Source of the DNA: Tenacibaculum gallaicum
GTDB taxonomy: Bacteria; Bacteroidota; Bacteroidia; Flavobacteriales; Flavobacteriaceae
DNA length: 64,000 nucleotides
Direction: 5' to 3'
Assembly: GCF_003387615.1 (NCBI RefSeq)
Contig: NZ_QUNS01000002.1
Span: 372,001-436,000, forward strand
Shown here piece by piece: positions 9,147-18,479 of the stretch; the first letter of the stretch is position 1, and every line of letters starts with the position of its first letter. The notes below the pieces were generated by a model. It was not told the origin of the DNA. It saw nothing but the letters and a program-made list of their open reading frames with translations, and searched no databases. The position numbers were made by a program, and so were the translations under genes.

Positions 9147-9910
9147 TGATAGAAGTAAATAATTTACATAAAGGCTTTAGTGGAGTTGAGATTTTAAAAG
9201 GAATTACAACCTCGTTTAAACCAGGAGAGACAAGTTTAATTATTGGGCAGAGTGGTTCTGGTAAAACAGTGTTTTTAAAATCATTAATTGGTTTGCATAG
9301 ACCCGAAGAAGGAACAATTGTTTATGATGGACTAGCTAATGTTGATATGACGATAGAAGATAGGCGTCAATTTCGACAAGAATTAGGAATGGTATTTCAA
9401 GGAAGTGCGTTGTTTGATTCACAAACAGTAGAAGAAAATGTAATGTTTCCTTTAAAAATGTTTACAAAGCAACCAGAAAGTGAAATGCTAGACAGAGTAA
9501 ACTTTGTTTTAAATCGTGTAAACTTAGAGAACTCGAATAAAAAATTTCCAGCAGAGTTATCAGGAGGAATGCAAAAGCGTGTGGCAATTGCACGGGCAAT
9601 TGTGATGAACCCTAAATATTTATTTTGTGATGAGCCTAATTCAGGATTAGATCCACAAACGTCTATTGTTATTGACAACCTAATTCAAGAAATTACTGAT
9701 GAATATCAAATTACTACAGTAATAAATACACACGATATGAATTCGGTGATGGAAATAGGAGATAAGATTGTTTTTCTAAAAAATGGAGTGAAAGCATGGG
9801 AAGGATCTCACAAAGAAATCTTCAAAACAGATAATGAAGCAGTGGTAGATTTTGTGTATTCATCCAACTTATTCAAAAAAGTTAGAAAAGCATATTTAAA
9901 TGATGTTTAG
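9146..9910 (+). CDS. mlaF: MlaF-type ABC transporter ATP-binding protein
   Basis: 254 residues from the ATG at 9146, which overlaps the permease stop; a longer upstream frame would lie inside mlaE and is rejected. Walker A GQSGSGKT (about 33-40), ABC signature LSGGMQKR, Walker B YLFCDEP and the H-loop NTHD are all intact. It energises lipid transport with MlaE. The ATPase directly following the permease is the usual Bacteroidota order. Confidence 0.93.
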   Translation: MIEVNNLHKGFSGVEILKGITTSFKPGETSLIIGQSGSGKTVFLKSLIGLHRPEEGTIVYDGLANVDMTIEDRRQFRQELGMVFQGSALFDSQTVEENVMFPLKMFTKQPESEMLDRVNFVLNRVNLENSNKKFPAELSGGMQKRVAIARAIVMNPKYLFCDEPNSGLDPQTSIVIDNLIQEITDEYQITTVINTHDMNSVMEIGDKIVFLKNGVKAWEGSHKEIFKTDNEAVVDFVYSSNLFKKVRKAYLNDV

Positions 9911-9977
9911 GTAACTTTCTGTTAATTAATGGGTAACAAAAAACACAAAAAAATTTTAAAATAAACTCAAAAAAAAG

Positions 9978-10008
9978 TTTGTGGGAACAATAAAAGCTTC
10001 TATATTTG
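9978..10008 (+). promoter_or_regulatory. Bacteroidota-type promoter of the tRNA-Lys/Tyr genes
   Basis: TTTG at 9978-9981, exactly 19 bases, then TATATTTG at 10001-10008, 34 bp before the tRNA-Lys. This matches the -33/-7 consensus TTTG/TAnnTTTG of the phylum. Confidence 0.85.
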
Positions 10009-10042
10009 CACCCGCAAACGCAGAAAAGCAAAAGCAAAAAAT

Positions 10043-10115
10043 GACCGGGTAGCTCAGTTGGTAGAGCATCTCCCTTTTAAGGAGAGGGTCCTGGGTTCGA
10101 GCCCCAGCCCGGTCA
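10043..10115 (+). tRNA. tRNA-Lys (TTT)
   Basis: 73 nt. Acceptor GACCGGG / CCCGGTC, D arm AGCTCAGTTGGTAGAGC, anticodon loop CTTTTAA with anticodon TTT at 10076-10078, and T arm CTGGG TTCGAGC CCCAG. CCA is not encoded. Confidence 0.97.
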
Positions 10116-10122
10116 CTAGTAC

Positions 10123-10152
10123 AGCTTCTCGATTTTACAGAGAAGCTTTTTT
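10123..10152 (+). terminator. hairpin with T run between tRNA-Lys and tRNA-Tyr
   Basis: Stem AGCTTCTC / GAGAAGCT (10123-10130 and 10140-10147) followed by TTTTT. It may partly terminate transcription or mark the processing boundary between the two tRNAs. Confidence 0.65.
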
Positions 10153-10162
10153 AAAAAGTTCT

Positions 10163-10245
10163 GGGGAGATTCCAGAGCGGCCAAATGGGACGGACTGTAA
10201 CTCCGTTGTCTTACGACTTCGCAGGTTCGAATCCTGCTCTCCCCA
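10163..10245 (+). tRNA. tRNA-Tyr (GTA)
   Basis: 83 nt class II tRNA. Acceptor GGGGAGA / TCTCCCC, anticodon loop CTGTAAC with GTA, long variable arm, T arm GCAGG TTCGAAT CCTGC, discriminator A. CCA is not encoded. Confidence 0.96.
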
Positions 10246-10246
10246 C

Positions 10247-10278
10247 AAAAACTCAATCATACCGATTGAGTTTTTTTG
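10247..10278 (+). terminator. intrinsic terminator after tRNA-Tyr
   Basis: Stem AAACTCAATC with GATTGAGTTT around a short loop (centre about 10261), followed by a long T run. Confidence 0.88.
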
Positions 10279-10359
10279 TTCTTGAGATAATTTTGTTTAA
10301 TCTTTTTTATTTTTAATTAAACAAAATATGTATTTTTGCTAGGCCTTAAATATTTTGAT

Positions 10360-12759
10360 ATGAGAAAAGTGTTGATACTCTTAGTTTTACTTCAATCGTT
10401 AGTGGGAATGTCTCAAAGCGAAGGAGAAATATCAGGGAAGGTTATCGATTCTAAAACAAGAGAAACACTTCCTTTTGTAAACGTTTTGGTTTATGGAACA
10501 CAAATAGGAACGGTGTCCAATGAAAAAGGAGAATTTATATTGCGTAATGTTCCTTTAGGTTATAATAAGGTACAAGCTTCGTTTGTAGGTTACAAAACGT
10601 TAATTTCTGATGAGTATTTAGTAACGAAAGATAATTCGCCTTATATAATTTTAGAGTTAACTGAAGATGCAGCACAGTTAAATGAGGTTCAAGTACAAGC
10701 ACCGCTATTTAAAGAATCTGTAGATAGTCCATTATCACTTCAAAGTTTAGGAATTGTTGAGATAGAAAAGAACCCAGGAGGAAACAGAGATGTGCTAAAA
10801 GTAATTCAGTCTTTGCCGGGAGTAGCATCGAATCCTGGATTTAGAAATGATATTATTATTAGAGGAGGAGCAACTTCTGAAAATAAATTTTATTTAGATG
10901 GAATTGAAGTTCCTGTAATAAACCACTTTCAAACACAGGGAGCTACTGGCGGACCTGTGGGAGTTATGAATGCAGATTTAATTCGTAAGGTAGACTTTTA
11001 TTCAAGTGCGTTTCCTGCCAATAGAGGTAACTCTTTAAGTTCTGTTATAGAATTTACTCAGAAGAGCGGAAATCCAACATCATTAAATACGAGAGCCACA
11101 ATTGGAACATCAGATGCTGGAATTACCTTAGATGGTCCATTGGGAGAGAATACAACCTTTATGTTTTCTGCTCGACAATCATATTTACAATTCTTGTTTA
11201 AGCTGATAAAACTCCCCTTTTTACCAACTTATAGTGATTTTCAAGTAAATGTTAAGTCGCAATTATCAAAAAATAGTGAATTATCAATAGTTGCTTTGGG
11301 AGCTATTGATGATTTTGAAATAAATAAAGAAGTAAACGATGGTGAAACAGATTTAGAAACCATTAAAAGAAATAAAGTTATTTTAAATTCAGTTCCTGTA
11401 AACAGTCAATGGAATTATACGGTAGGAGCAAGTTATAAGTATTTTGCTCCAAACTCAACACACTTGGTTGTGCTTAGTCGAAATGAATGGAAAAATAAGG
11501 CTGTAAAGTATTTTTTAAATGAAGAAATACCAGCAAACTTACTGTTAGATTACTCATCAAAAGAGATAGAAAACAAGCTGAGGTATGAAAACAGTTTTAA
11601 AAGTGCTAACAAGATTGATTTTAACCTAGGTTTTAATCTAGAAACAGCAAGATATACAAATAGTAACTATCAGAAAAATGTCAATTCAGATGGAGTAATT
11701 ATCTACGATTTTAATTCAGCCATAGACTTTGTGAAGTATGGAGTTTTCGGACAAGTATCGAAAAGATATTTAGATGAAAAATTAGGAGTTTCTTTTGGTT
11801 TTAGAATGGATGGAATTGATTATAATGCAACGATGAAGAATTCATCCAATCAGTTTTCACCGAGGTTGTCGTTGAGTTATAATTTATCTGAAAAATGGAC
11901 GGTGAGTTCTTCAGTAGGGCGCTATTATCAATTACCATCTTATACGGTATTAGGGTATAAGAATGATGTAGGTGAGTTTGAGAATAAAAAGGGATTGAAG
12001 TATATACAATCAGATCACTTTGTAAGCGGATTGAGTTATAAGCCTGGTACAAGCTCAAAAATAACTTTTGAAGGGTTTTATAAAGGATATAAAAACTACC
12101 CATTCTCAATAAGGAATCAAATAAGTTTGGCAAATCTAGGTGCTGATTTCGGTGTTATAGGAAATGAAGCCGTAAGTTCAACATCTGAAGGTAGAGCATA
12201 TGGATTTGAGTTATTAGCACAGAAAAAATCGTATAGTGGACTGTATGGAATAGCATCATATACTTTTGTGAGAAGTGAATTTAAAGATGCTCAAGGAGGC
12301 TATATTCCTTCAACATGGGATAACAAACATTTGTTAACAATTACAGCAGGAAAAAAACTAAAGAGAAATTGGGAAATAGGAACAAAATTTCGATTGGTTG
12401 GGGGGAAGCCTTATACACCATACGATTTAGATGCGTCTTCTTTAAAAGATAATTACGATGTGCAAAACGGAGGAATTTTAGATTATACCAAACTCAACAC
12501 GGAAAGATTAGATACGTATACACAATTAGATATACGTATAGATAAAACATGGTTCTTAAAAAAAGCAGCTATCAACCTGTATTTAGATGTTCAAAATATA
12601 TATGCTAGTAGTTCTAAACAGCAACCATTTTTATTGCCTATTGAAGATGGGAATGGAAGAGTAACAAATCCTAACGATAGTTCTAGGTATTTGTTGGAAG
12701 AAATAGAAAGTACTACGGGGAGAGCTTTGCCACGTATAGGAGTTATTGTAGATTTTTAA
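10360..12759 (+). CDS. TonB-dependent receptor with carboxypeptidase-like N-terminal domain
   Basis: 799 residues. The signal peptide is followed by a CarboxypepD_reg-like beta domain (about 22-110: GEISGKVIDSKTRETLPFVNVLVYGTQIGTVSNEKGEF), the plug (about 125-230: IQSLPGVASNPGFRNDIIIRGG and FYLDGIEVPVINHF) and a 22-strand barrel ending in F. It takes up an unknown substrate through the outer membrane with TonB/ExbBD. A TTG eight codons upstream is rejected because the -7-like TATTTTTG at 10331-10338 would put the transcript start after it. There is no SusD partner, so it is not a classical glycan SusCD pair. Confidence 0.9.
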   Translation: MRKVLILLVLLQSLVGMSQSEGEISGKVIDSKTRETLPFVNVLVYGTQIGTVSNEKGEFILRNVPLGYNKVQASFVGYKTLISDEYLVTKDNSPYIILELTEDAAQLNEVQVQAPLFKESVDSPLSLQSLGIVEIEKNPGGNRDVLKVIQSLPGVASNPGFRNDIIIRGGATSENKFYLDGIEVPVINHFQTQGATGGPVGVMNADLIRKVDFYSSAFPANRGNSLSSVIEFTQKSGNPTSLNTRATIGTSDAGITLDGPLGENTTFMFSARQSYLQFLFKLIKLPFLPTYSDFQVNVKSQLSKNSELSIVALGAIDDFEINKEVNDGETDLETIKRNKVILNSVPVNSQWNYTVGASYKYFAPNSTHLVVLSRNEWKNKAVKYFLNEEIPANLLLDYSSKEIENKLRYENSFKSANKIDFNLGFNLETARYTNSNYQKNVNSDGVIIYDFNSAIDFVKYGVFGQVSKRYLDEKLGVSFGFRMDGIDYNATMKNSSNQFSPRLSLSYNLSEKWTVSSSVGRYYQLPSYTVLGYKNDVGEFENKKGLKYIQSDHFVSGLSYKPGTSSKITFEGFYKGYKNYPFSIRNQISLANLGADFGVIGNEAVSSTSEGRAYGFELLAQKKSYSGLYGIASYTFVRSEFKDAQGGYIPSTWDNKHLLTITAGKKLKRNWEIGTKFRLVGGKPYTPYDLDASSLKDNYDVQNGGILDYTKLNTERLDTYTQLDIRIDKTWFLKKAAINLYLDVQNIYASSSKQQPFLLPIEDGNGRVTNPNDSSRYLLEEIESTTGRALPRIGVIVDF

Positions 12760-12829
12760 CACTTTTCAAGTTTAATACTCTTTTAAAAAGAGTAAATTGC
12801 TAGCTTAATTTATCATAAGATTTTTAAAT

Positions 12830-13942
12830 ATGAAAAAAATTCTATTAGGAGCAGCATTCACTTTTTTAAGTATAACTTCAAATTTAGCACAAGAATATCA
12901 GTTTTCTACAGTAAAAGATATTGAAGATACTGAAGTAAAAAGTCAAGGAAGAACAGGAACATGTTGGAGTTTTTCTACAACCTCTTTTTTAGAATCGGAA
13001 ATTATCAGATTAACAGGTAAAAACATTGATTTATCTGAAATGTATACGGTTCGTAACACCTATTCTGAGAAAGCAAATAATTACCTATATCGCCAAGGAA
13101 AAGCACAATTTAGCGAAGGAGGTTTAGCGCATGATGTAATTAACTCTGTAAAAAAATACGGATTAGTACCTGAGCAAGTTTTTACTGGTTTAGATTTTGG
13201 ACAGGACAGACACAATCATGCTGAAATGATTGCTGTGTTAAAATCAATGTTGGATGCTTACATTAAAAATCCAGCAGGAGAATTAAGTCCAAAATGGAAA
13301 CAATCAGTAGAAAGTGTTTTGGATGTGTACTTAGGAAAAAACAAAAAAGAGTTTACTTTTGAAGGGAAAAAATATACTCCTAAATCGTTTGCAGAATATG
13401 TAAAAATAGATCCTTCAAATTATGTAACGATTAGCTCTTTTGAACATGCAAAAAAATACGATCAATTCATTTTAAACATTCCAGATAATTTTTCAAACGG
13501 GGCATTTTATAATGTTTCTTTAGATGAATTGGTTGCAGTAACAGAAGAGGCAATTAAAAAAGGATATACAGTAGAGCTAGATTGTGATGTTTCAGAAAAA
13601 ACATTTTCATCAAAAAACGGAGTGGCTGTAATTCCTGCAAGTAGTACAGAAAATAAAAAAGCATTAACCGAAATAGTAGAAGAAAGAACAATCACACCAA
13701 GTTTACGTCAATCAGAGTTTGAAAATTTTAACACAACTGACGACCATTTAATGCATATCGTAGGTTTGGTAAAAGACCAAAAAGGAAATACTTATTTTAA
13801 AGTAAAGAATTCTTGGGGTAAAAACCAAGGAAACAAAGGGTATGTATATATGTCAGTTCCTTATTTTAAATTAAAAACAATATCTGTTTTATTACATAAA
13901 GACGCTGTTTCATCGAACTTGAAAAGTAAGTTAAAGATTTAA
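12830..13942 (+). CDS. C1-family cysteine peptidase (bleomycin hydrolase/PepC type), exported
   Basis: 370 residues with a signal peptide (1-20). Catalytic triad motifs: QGRTGTCWSFST (Cys45), DDHLMHIVGL (His) and KVKNSWGKNQG (Asn). C1B enzymes are usually cytoplasmic hexameric aminopeptidases. The signal peptide and shorter length (C1B enzymes are about 450 residues) indicate the exported Bacteroidota branch. It stands alone between a TonB receptor and a strong terminator. Confidence 0.88.
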   Translation: MKKILLGAAFTFLSITSNLAQEYQFSTVKDIEDTEVKSQGRTGTCWSFSTTSFLESEIIRLTGKNIDLSEMYTVRNTYSEKANNYLYRQGKAQFSEGGLAHDVINSVKKYGLVPEQVFTGLDFGQDRHNHAEMIAVLKSMLDAYIKNPAGELSPKWKQSVESVLDVYLGKNKKEFTFEGKKYTPKSFAEYVKIDPSNYVTISSFEHAKKYDQFILNIPDNFSNGAFYNVSLDELVAVTEEAIKKGYTVELDCDVSEKTFSSKNGVAVIPASSTENKKALTEIVEERTITPSLRQSEFENFNTTDDHLMHIVGLVKDQKGNTYFKVKNSWGKNQGNKGYVYMSVPYFKLKTISVLLHKDAVSSNLKSKLKI

Positions 13943-13986
13943 TAGCTTTTAAACATTACTATCCAGTTTGGTAGAACTTCAATAGT

Positions 13987-14031
13987 AAATAGAGGGCTTT
14001 GGACAATATTCCAAAGCCCTCTATTTTTTTG
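13987..14031 (+). terminator. intrinsic terminator after the C1 peptidase
   Basis: 16-bp stem with core AGAGGGCTTTGG / CCAAAGCCCTCT (arms 13987-14002 and 14011-14026), 8-base loop, T-rich tail. Confidence 0.9.
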
Positions 14032-14157
14032 TTTTGCAGCCAAATATGGTTTGCACTTACCTTAATAACCTACTGAAATTTCTGTATTTTTGAAACTCAA
14101 AAAAAATTGTTGCGAGTCACAACAAACATTTAACTTAAAATATATAAAAACTAACAG

Positions 14158-16659
14158 ATGAAATCCTTTTTTACTATTGCTTTATTATTATGTTGTATAA
14201 CTATAGCTAATGCTCAAAAAGATACACTTTGGTTAGATAAACACTGGAAAGAGACTAGTAAGGAGAATGCTTTTTTTTACCGAAGCCCTATACAAAAAGA
14301 AGGAAAGTTATATCGTATTAATGATTTTTATATAGATGGGACATTACAAATGACAGGACTTTCTAAGCGTAAAGATAGTATTTATTTGCAACAAGCTGTT
14401 TGGTACACTAAAGAGGGCAATCCTATAAAAAAAATAAGTTTTGATGATGAGCAACTAAAAGGAATATCTACTTACTATGCTAAAAGTAAAGATAAAAAAA
14501 CTACTATAGAAGTAGAAGAGGTTACCTATGAGAATGGAAAAGTAACAAAAACAATACGTTTTCAAGGAGATAAAAATGATATTCGTTATGAGTATTATTA
14601 TAATAAAGGAAGAACAACCAAAGAAATATACTATGGTAAAAAAGGAAAAAAAATAGGTCAGATAATTTATGACAAAAGAGGATATAGAGACGGGAAAAAA
14701 GTAAGCTACTATTATAGCCCGATGCGTGTTAAATCTATTACAGAATATGAACGAGGAAACCCGATTCTTACTCAATACTTTTATCGTAATGGAGTTACTC
14801 GTAATCGTTTTGATAAAAATACTTTAACAGAAACATTTTATGATGAACAAAATATCAAGTTAGGAGCTATACAATACAAGTATGAAGAAGAATCAAATTA
14901 TAAAGTTCCTTATGAAGGAAAAAAATATTTGTTTTTTTTTACAAAACCTACGATTGTAAAAAAAATAAGTACTTATAAGAAAGGATATTTAAAAAAGGCT
15001 AAAACATTTAATAAACAAGGGATTCTAATTAAAAAAGAAGAATTTGGAGATAAAAGGAATCTTGTTAAGATTATAAGTTACGATGATCAAGGTACTCAAA
15101 TAGGGGTATTAGAAAAAATAAATGATAAACTAGAAGGTAGAGTTGTAAAAAAGAAAGGTGGTAATAAGAAAGATATTACTTATAAAAGTGGAATAGCGCA
15201 AGAAGTAGTTGAATATTATAAAGATACTACATCTGTTTTTTCGCATTTAAAAGATTCAGAAATTACCTATTATGATATTTCTGGAAAGAAATTAGGAAAA
15301 CTAAGAGTAAAATTAAAAGAAGGATATTATAACTCTAGAGCTCTAGAAACAGGATATTATTCACCAACTCCTATTGAGGGGACTCTGTTTAATAAAAATT
15401 ACCAAAACAAAATTTCAGAAAAAGAAGTTTTTAAAGATGGAAAATTAGTAGAAAGAACTAAGTATGTTTATAAAGAAAATAACACTCTTTATAAAGAAAC
15501 AAAATTGTACGAAGATGAAAGATTATTAAAAATCATTAGCTACTACATTAATGGAGGAAAAAAAAGTGAGATAACTTATGAACCTAACTCGTACTTAAAA
15601 AAGTTAATAGGAGTTTATTATGGTAAGAAAGGAAAAGTTATTGCTAATTATAATTTCACTACTAAGACAGGAACAGAATACAAGTATTTTCATGAATCAG
15701 ATCAAATAGAAGCAATTACAGAGTTAGATAAAGGAAAACGCATAAAATCAAAAAGATATCAAAAAGTATATAAACAAGGAGGTAATGAATATGTTTTAAG
15801 GGAAGATATTGATGTTAATTTGGAAGCTAAATTTTACTCTGAGGAAGGAAAATTAATAGGACAAGCAACCTTTGTTAATCAAGAGCCTACAGGAGTTATA
15901 TACGATTATAAAGACCGAAGAGAAGTAAGTGTAAAAAATGGATTAAAGGAAGGAAGCTACCGAAAGTTTGAATACGACGAAAAAACTCTAAAGGAAACTG
16001 GGTATTATGTTAACGATAAAAAACACGGAACTTTTACGTATTATAGAAGAGGAAAAAAACAAAAAGAAGAAAATTATTACGAAAATAAAAAAGAAGGATA
16101 TACTATATATTATGATAAAAAAGGTAAAGAAATATCTCGATTATTATATAAAAATGGAAAACCCTTTGAAGGACAAAAGAATACTCTTTATGGAACTCAA
16201 AAAACATATAAAAATGGGGCTCTTGTAAAGAAAATAGAACAAAATAAAAATCAAAAAACAATTACCCAATATATATCAGAAAAAGAAACGAATACTACCG
16301 TTTACAATTTACAAGATCAGGTGCTATTAACATATATAGAAATAAATAATCAATTAGATGGTGAAGTTGTTCAATATAAAAAGAATGAACCTAAATATAC
16401 TGCAGTTTTCTCAAAAGGTAAATTAGTAACAGGGATGGTATATTTAAAAGCCAACTCCAGATATCAATCTGAAGTATATTTAAAAATGAGTAAAGAAAAT
16501 GAAATTATAACAATACAAACGTATAATGAGGAAGGAAAATTACTCTTTAAAGGAGAAATAAACCCTAGTTTATATAAAGAGTATTCTGAACAAATCTTAC
16601 CATATAAACTGGGAATTGGAGCAATAATCTACCATAACGATCTATTTATTTTAGAGTAA
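14158..16659 (+). CDS. large exported MORN-2/YwqK-like repeat protein
   Basis: 833 residues with a signal peptide ending IANAQ. The rest is dominated by short repeated beta-hairpin units such as YYDKKGKEISRLLYKNGKPFEG and FYSEEGKLIGQATFVNQEPTG, each about 20-24 residues with Y/F-Y-x-x-x-G-K. These resemble MORN_2 repeats of proteins annotated as YwqK-family antitoxins. That name does not imply a toxin here, and no toxin-like neighbour is seen. The repeats become irregular in the middle. Location is periplasmic or surface; function unknown. Confidence 0.7.
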   Translation: MKSFFTIALLLCCITIANAQKDTLWLDKHWKETSKENAFFYRSPIQKEGKLYRINDFYIDGTLQMTGLSKRKDSIYLQQAVWYTKEGNPIKKISFDDEQLKGISTYYAKSKDKKTTIEVEEVTYENGKVTKTIRFQGDKNDIRYEYYYNKGRTTKEIYYGKKGKKIGQIIYDKRGYRDGKKVSYYYSPMRVKSITEYERGNPILTQYFYRNGVTRNRFDKNTLTETFYDEQNIKLGAIQYKYEEESNYKVPYEGKKYLFFFTKPTIVKKISTYKKGYLKKAKTFNKQGILIKKEEFGDKRNLVKIISYDDQGTQIGVLEKINDKLEGRVVKKKGGNKKDITYKSGIAQEVVEYYKDTTSVFSHLKDSEITYYDISGKKLGKLRVKLKEGYYNSRALETGYYSPTPIEGTLFNKNYQNKISEKEVFKDGKLVERTKYVYKENNTLYKETKLYEDERLLKIISYYINGGKKSEITYEPNSYLKKLIGVYYGKKGKVIANYNFTTKTGTEYKYFHESDQIEAITELDKGKRIKSKRYQKVYKQGGNEYVLREDIDVNLEAKFYSEEGKLIGQATFVNQEPTGVIYDYKDRREVSVKNGLKEGSYRKFEYDEKTLKETGYYVNDKKHGTFTYYRRGKKQKEENYYENKKEGYTIYYDKKGKEISRLLYKNGKPFEGQKNTLYGTQKTYKNGALVKKIEQNKNQKTITQYISEKETNTTVYNLQDQVLLTYIEINNQLDGEVVQYKKNEPKYTAVFSKGKLVTGMVYLKANSRYQSEVYLKMSKENEIITIQTYNEEGKLLFKGEINPSLYKEYSEQILPYKLGIGAIIYHNDLFILE

Positions 16660-16905
16660 GTTTTAATTCATTTTGTTTTCAGGTTGTTAGAGTTTTTATG
16701 TTGAGTAACTAGCTGATAGTTATCTCTAAAATTATTAAATAAACATCGTAAATATTTTATCTAGTGCGGCTATTTTAAAGAAAGAGTACAAGTCTTTGAA
16801 ACAATATTATTTAAACAAACTACAGTAGTCTATTTCTCAGGATTTTTTTGCCTTTACTAATTTTTGAATTTTGTATCTTTCCGGAGTTAACAAAAGTCAA
16901 AATTT

Positions 16906-18354
16906 ATGGAAGAAAATAAACAAGAAGCAGCAGCAGAGCAGTCAAAGCAGGAGATACAACAGGACGCAAAAGGTTTATGGGAAAAGATAAAAAAGTTTAT
17001 TTTAGAATTACTCGACTTTAGAGATGATACAGACCAAGATGCTACAATAGAAGCAATAAAAAGCGATATTTCTTTTAAAGGAGCTACTGCATGGATTTTA
17101 ATCTGTTCTATTTTTGTGGCGTCTATCGGGTTAAATGCAAATTCAACAGCAGTAGTAATTGGAGCCATGTTAATATCTCCTTTAATGGGACCTATTTTAG
17201 GGGTAGGAATGTCAATTGCTATTAATGATATTGATACGTTACGAAAATCGTTAATAAACTTAGCAACTATGATTGTGTTGAGTTTGTTAACAGCGTTCTT
17301 GTTCTTTTTTATATTTCCACTTCGTGAAGAAACTTCGGAATTATTAGGAAGGGTAAGACCAGATATTCGAGATGTATTAATAGCCTTTTTTGGTGGTTTA
17401 GCATTAATTATTGCGCGAACTAAAAAAGGAACCATTGCTTCTGTAATATTTGGTGTTGCAATTGCAACAGCTTTAATGCCTCCTTTGTGTACTGCAGGGT
17501 ATGGTTTAGCAATAGGTAACTTTGACTACTTCTTGGGAGCAATGTATTTATTTACAATCAACACTATTTTTATTGCTTTAGCAACCTTCTTAGTGTTAAA
17601 GTTATTAGGATTTACTATGATTCGTTATGTAAATTCTGCTAAACGTAAAAGAATAGCTCAAATAGCATCTTTTATTGCCTTTTTGGTAATGGTTCCTGCG
17701 GTGTTTACTTTCGTGGGAGTATACAATGAAAGTGTAATTGATGCAAGCTATAAAAAATTCTTAAAGGCAAAAGTGTACGATAATCCTAATTTATGGTTAC
17801 AGCGTGAAAAACTAGAAGTTAAAAATAAAACGATAAGTTTATTTTTTAATGGTGATGTAAGTGATGCAACAGAGTCTTTTTTACGAAATGAATTAAAGGC
17901 CTTTCCTAAAATAGACTCTTATTCTTTAGTTATAAATGAAAATAAAGCTAAAAGTGTTGATAGGGTAGTGGATGCTTATGATAGAGCTGTAAAAGAACTA
18001 GATCAAAAGGATAATGTTATAAAAGGCTTACATATGGAGATTGATGATTTAAAGAGTACAATTTCTAATTTAAATCAAACAATTGAACAAGATGCTTTAT
18101 ACAGAGATAAGAATTCGATTCCTTTTAGTAAAATTAGTACAGAAGCTAAAATTCGATTTAATGATATAAAAGAAATGAGTTTAGCGAAAGTATTATCATC
18201 AAGCGATTTTATAAAAGTAGATACAACTACTGTAATTTCTGTAAAATGGAATGCAAAATTAAAAGACTCTATTATGGTAAAAAATGAACAAGAGCTAAGA
18301 ACTTGGATACAAAAAGAGTTTAAAACAGATAAAATTCAAGTAAGAAGAAAATAA
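16906..18354 (+). CDS. DUF389 integral membrane protein
   Basis: 482 residues. An acidic N-terminus (1-45) is followed by a six-helix DUF389 domain (about 60-270) with the family signature GLNANSTAVVIGAMLISPLMGPILGVGMSIA, ARTKKGTIASVIFGVAIATALMPPLCTAGYG, and a C-terminal soluble part with a coiled coil (about 360-400). Family function is not established. Monocistronic, with a terminator at 18368. Confidence 0.88.
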   Translation: MEENKQEAAAEQSKQEIQQDAKGLWEKIKKFILELLDFRDDTDQDATIEAIKSDISFKGATAWILICSIFVASIGLNANSTAVVIGAMLISPLMGPILGVGMSIAINDIDTLRKSLINLATMIVLSLLTAFLFFFIFPLREETSELLGRVRPDIRDVLIAFFGGLALIIARTKKGTIASVIFGVAIATALMPPLCTAGYGLAIGNFDYFLGAMYLFTINTIFIALATFLVLKLLGFTMIRYVNSAKRKRIAQIASFIAFLVMVPAVFTFVGVYNESVIDASYKKFLKAKVYDNPNLWLQREKLEVKNKTISLFFNGDVSDATESFLRNELKAFPKIDSYSLVINENKAKSVDRVVDAYDRAVKELDQKDNVIKGLHMEIDDLKSTISNLNQTIEQDALYRDKNSIPFSKISTEAKIRFNDIKEMSLAKVLSSSDFIKVDTTTVISVKWNAKLKDSIMVKNEQELRTWIQKEFKTDKIQVRRK

Positions 18355-18367
18355 AAACTTAAAAATA

Positions 18368-18397
18368 AAAACCGAGCTACTAGCTCGGTTTTGTTTT
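18368..18397 (+). terminator. intrinsic terminator after the DUF389 gene
   Basis: Stem AAAACCGAGC / GCTCGGTTTT around TACTA (18368-18392), followed by GTTTTTTG. Confidence 0.88.
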
Positions 18398-18479
18398 TTG
18401 ATTACTTGTTAGAGTATTCATAGTAAATAAGAGATTACTCTAATTACCATTTTATATGACACTATAATTTTAAAAAAGT

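Noticed and set aside
10058-10285. Short reading frame over the tRNA-Lys/Tyr region
   Set aside because: It runs through two complete tRNA genes and is not protein coding; the same applies to the frame at 58531-58734 on the minus strand.
14158-16659. Toxin-antitoxin module
   Set aside because: YwqK-like repeats are often labelled antitoxin, but no toxin-like partner adjoins and the protein is exported.
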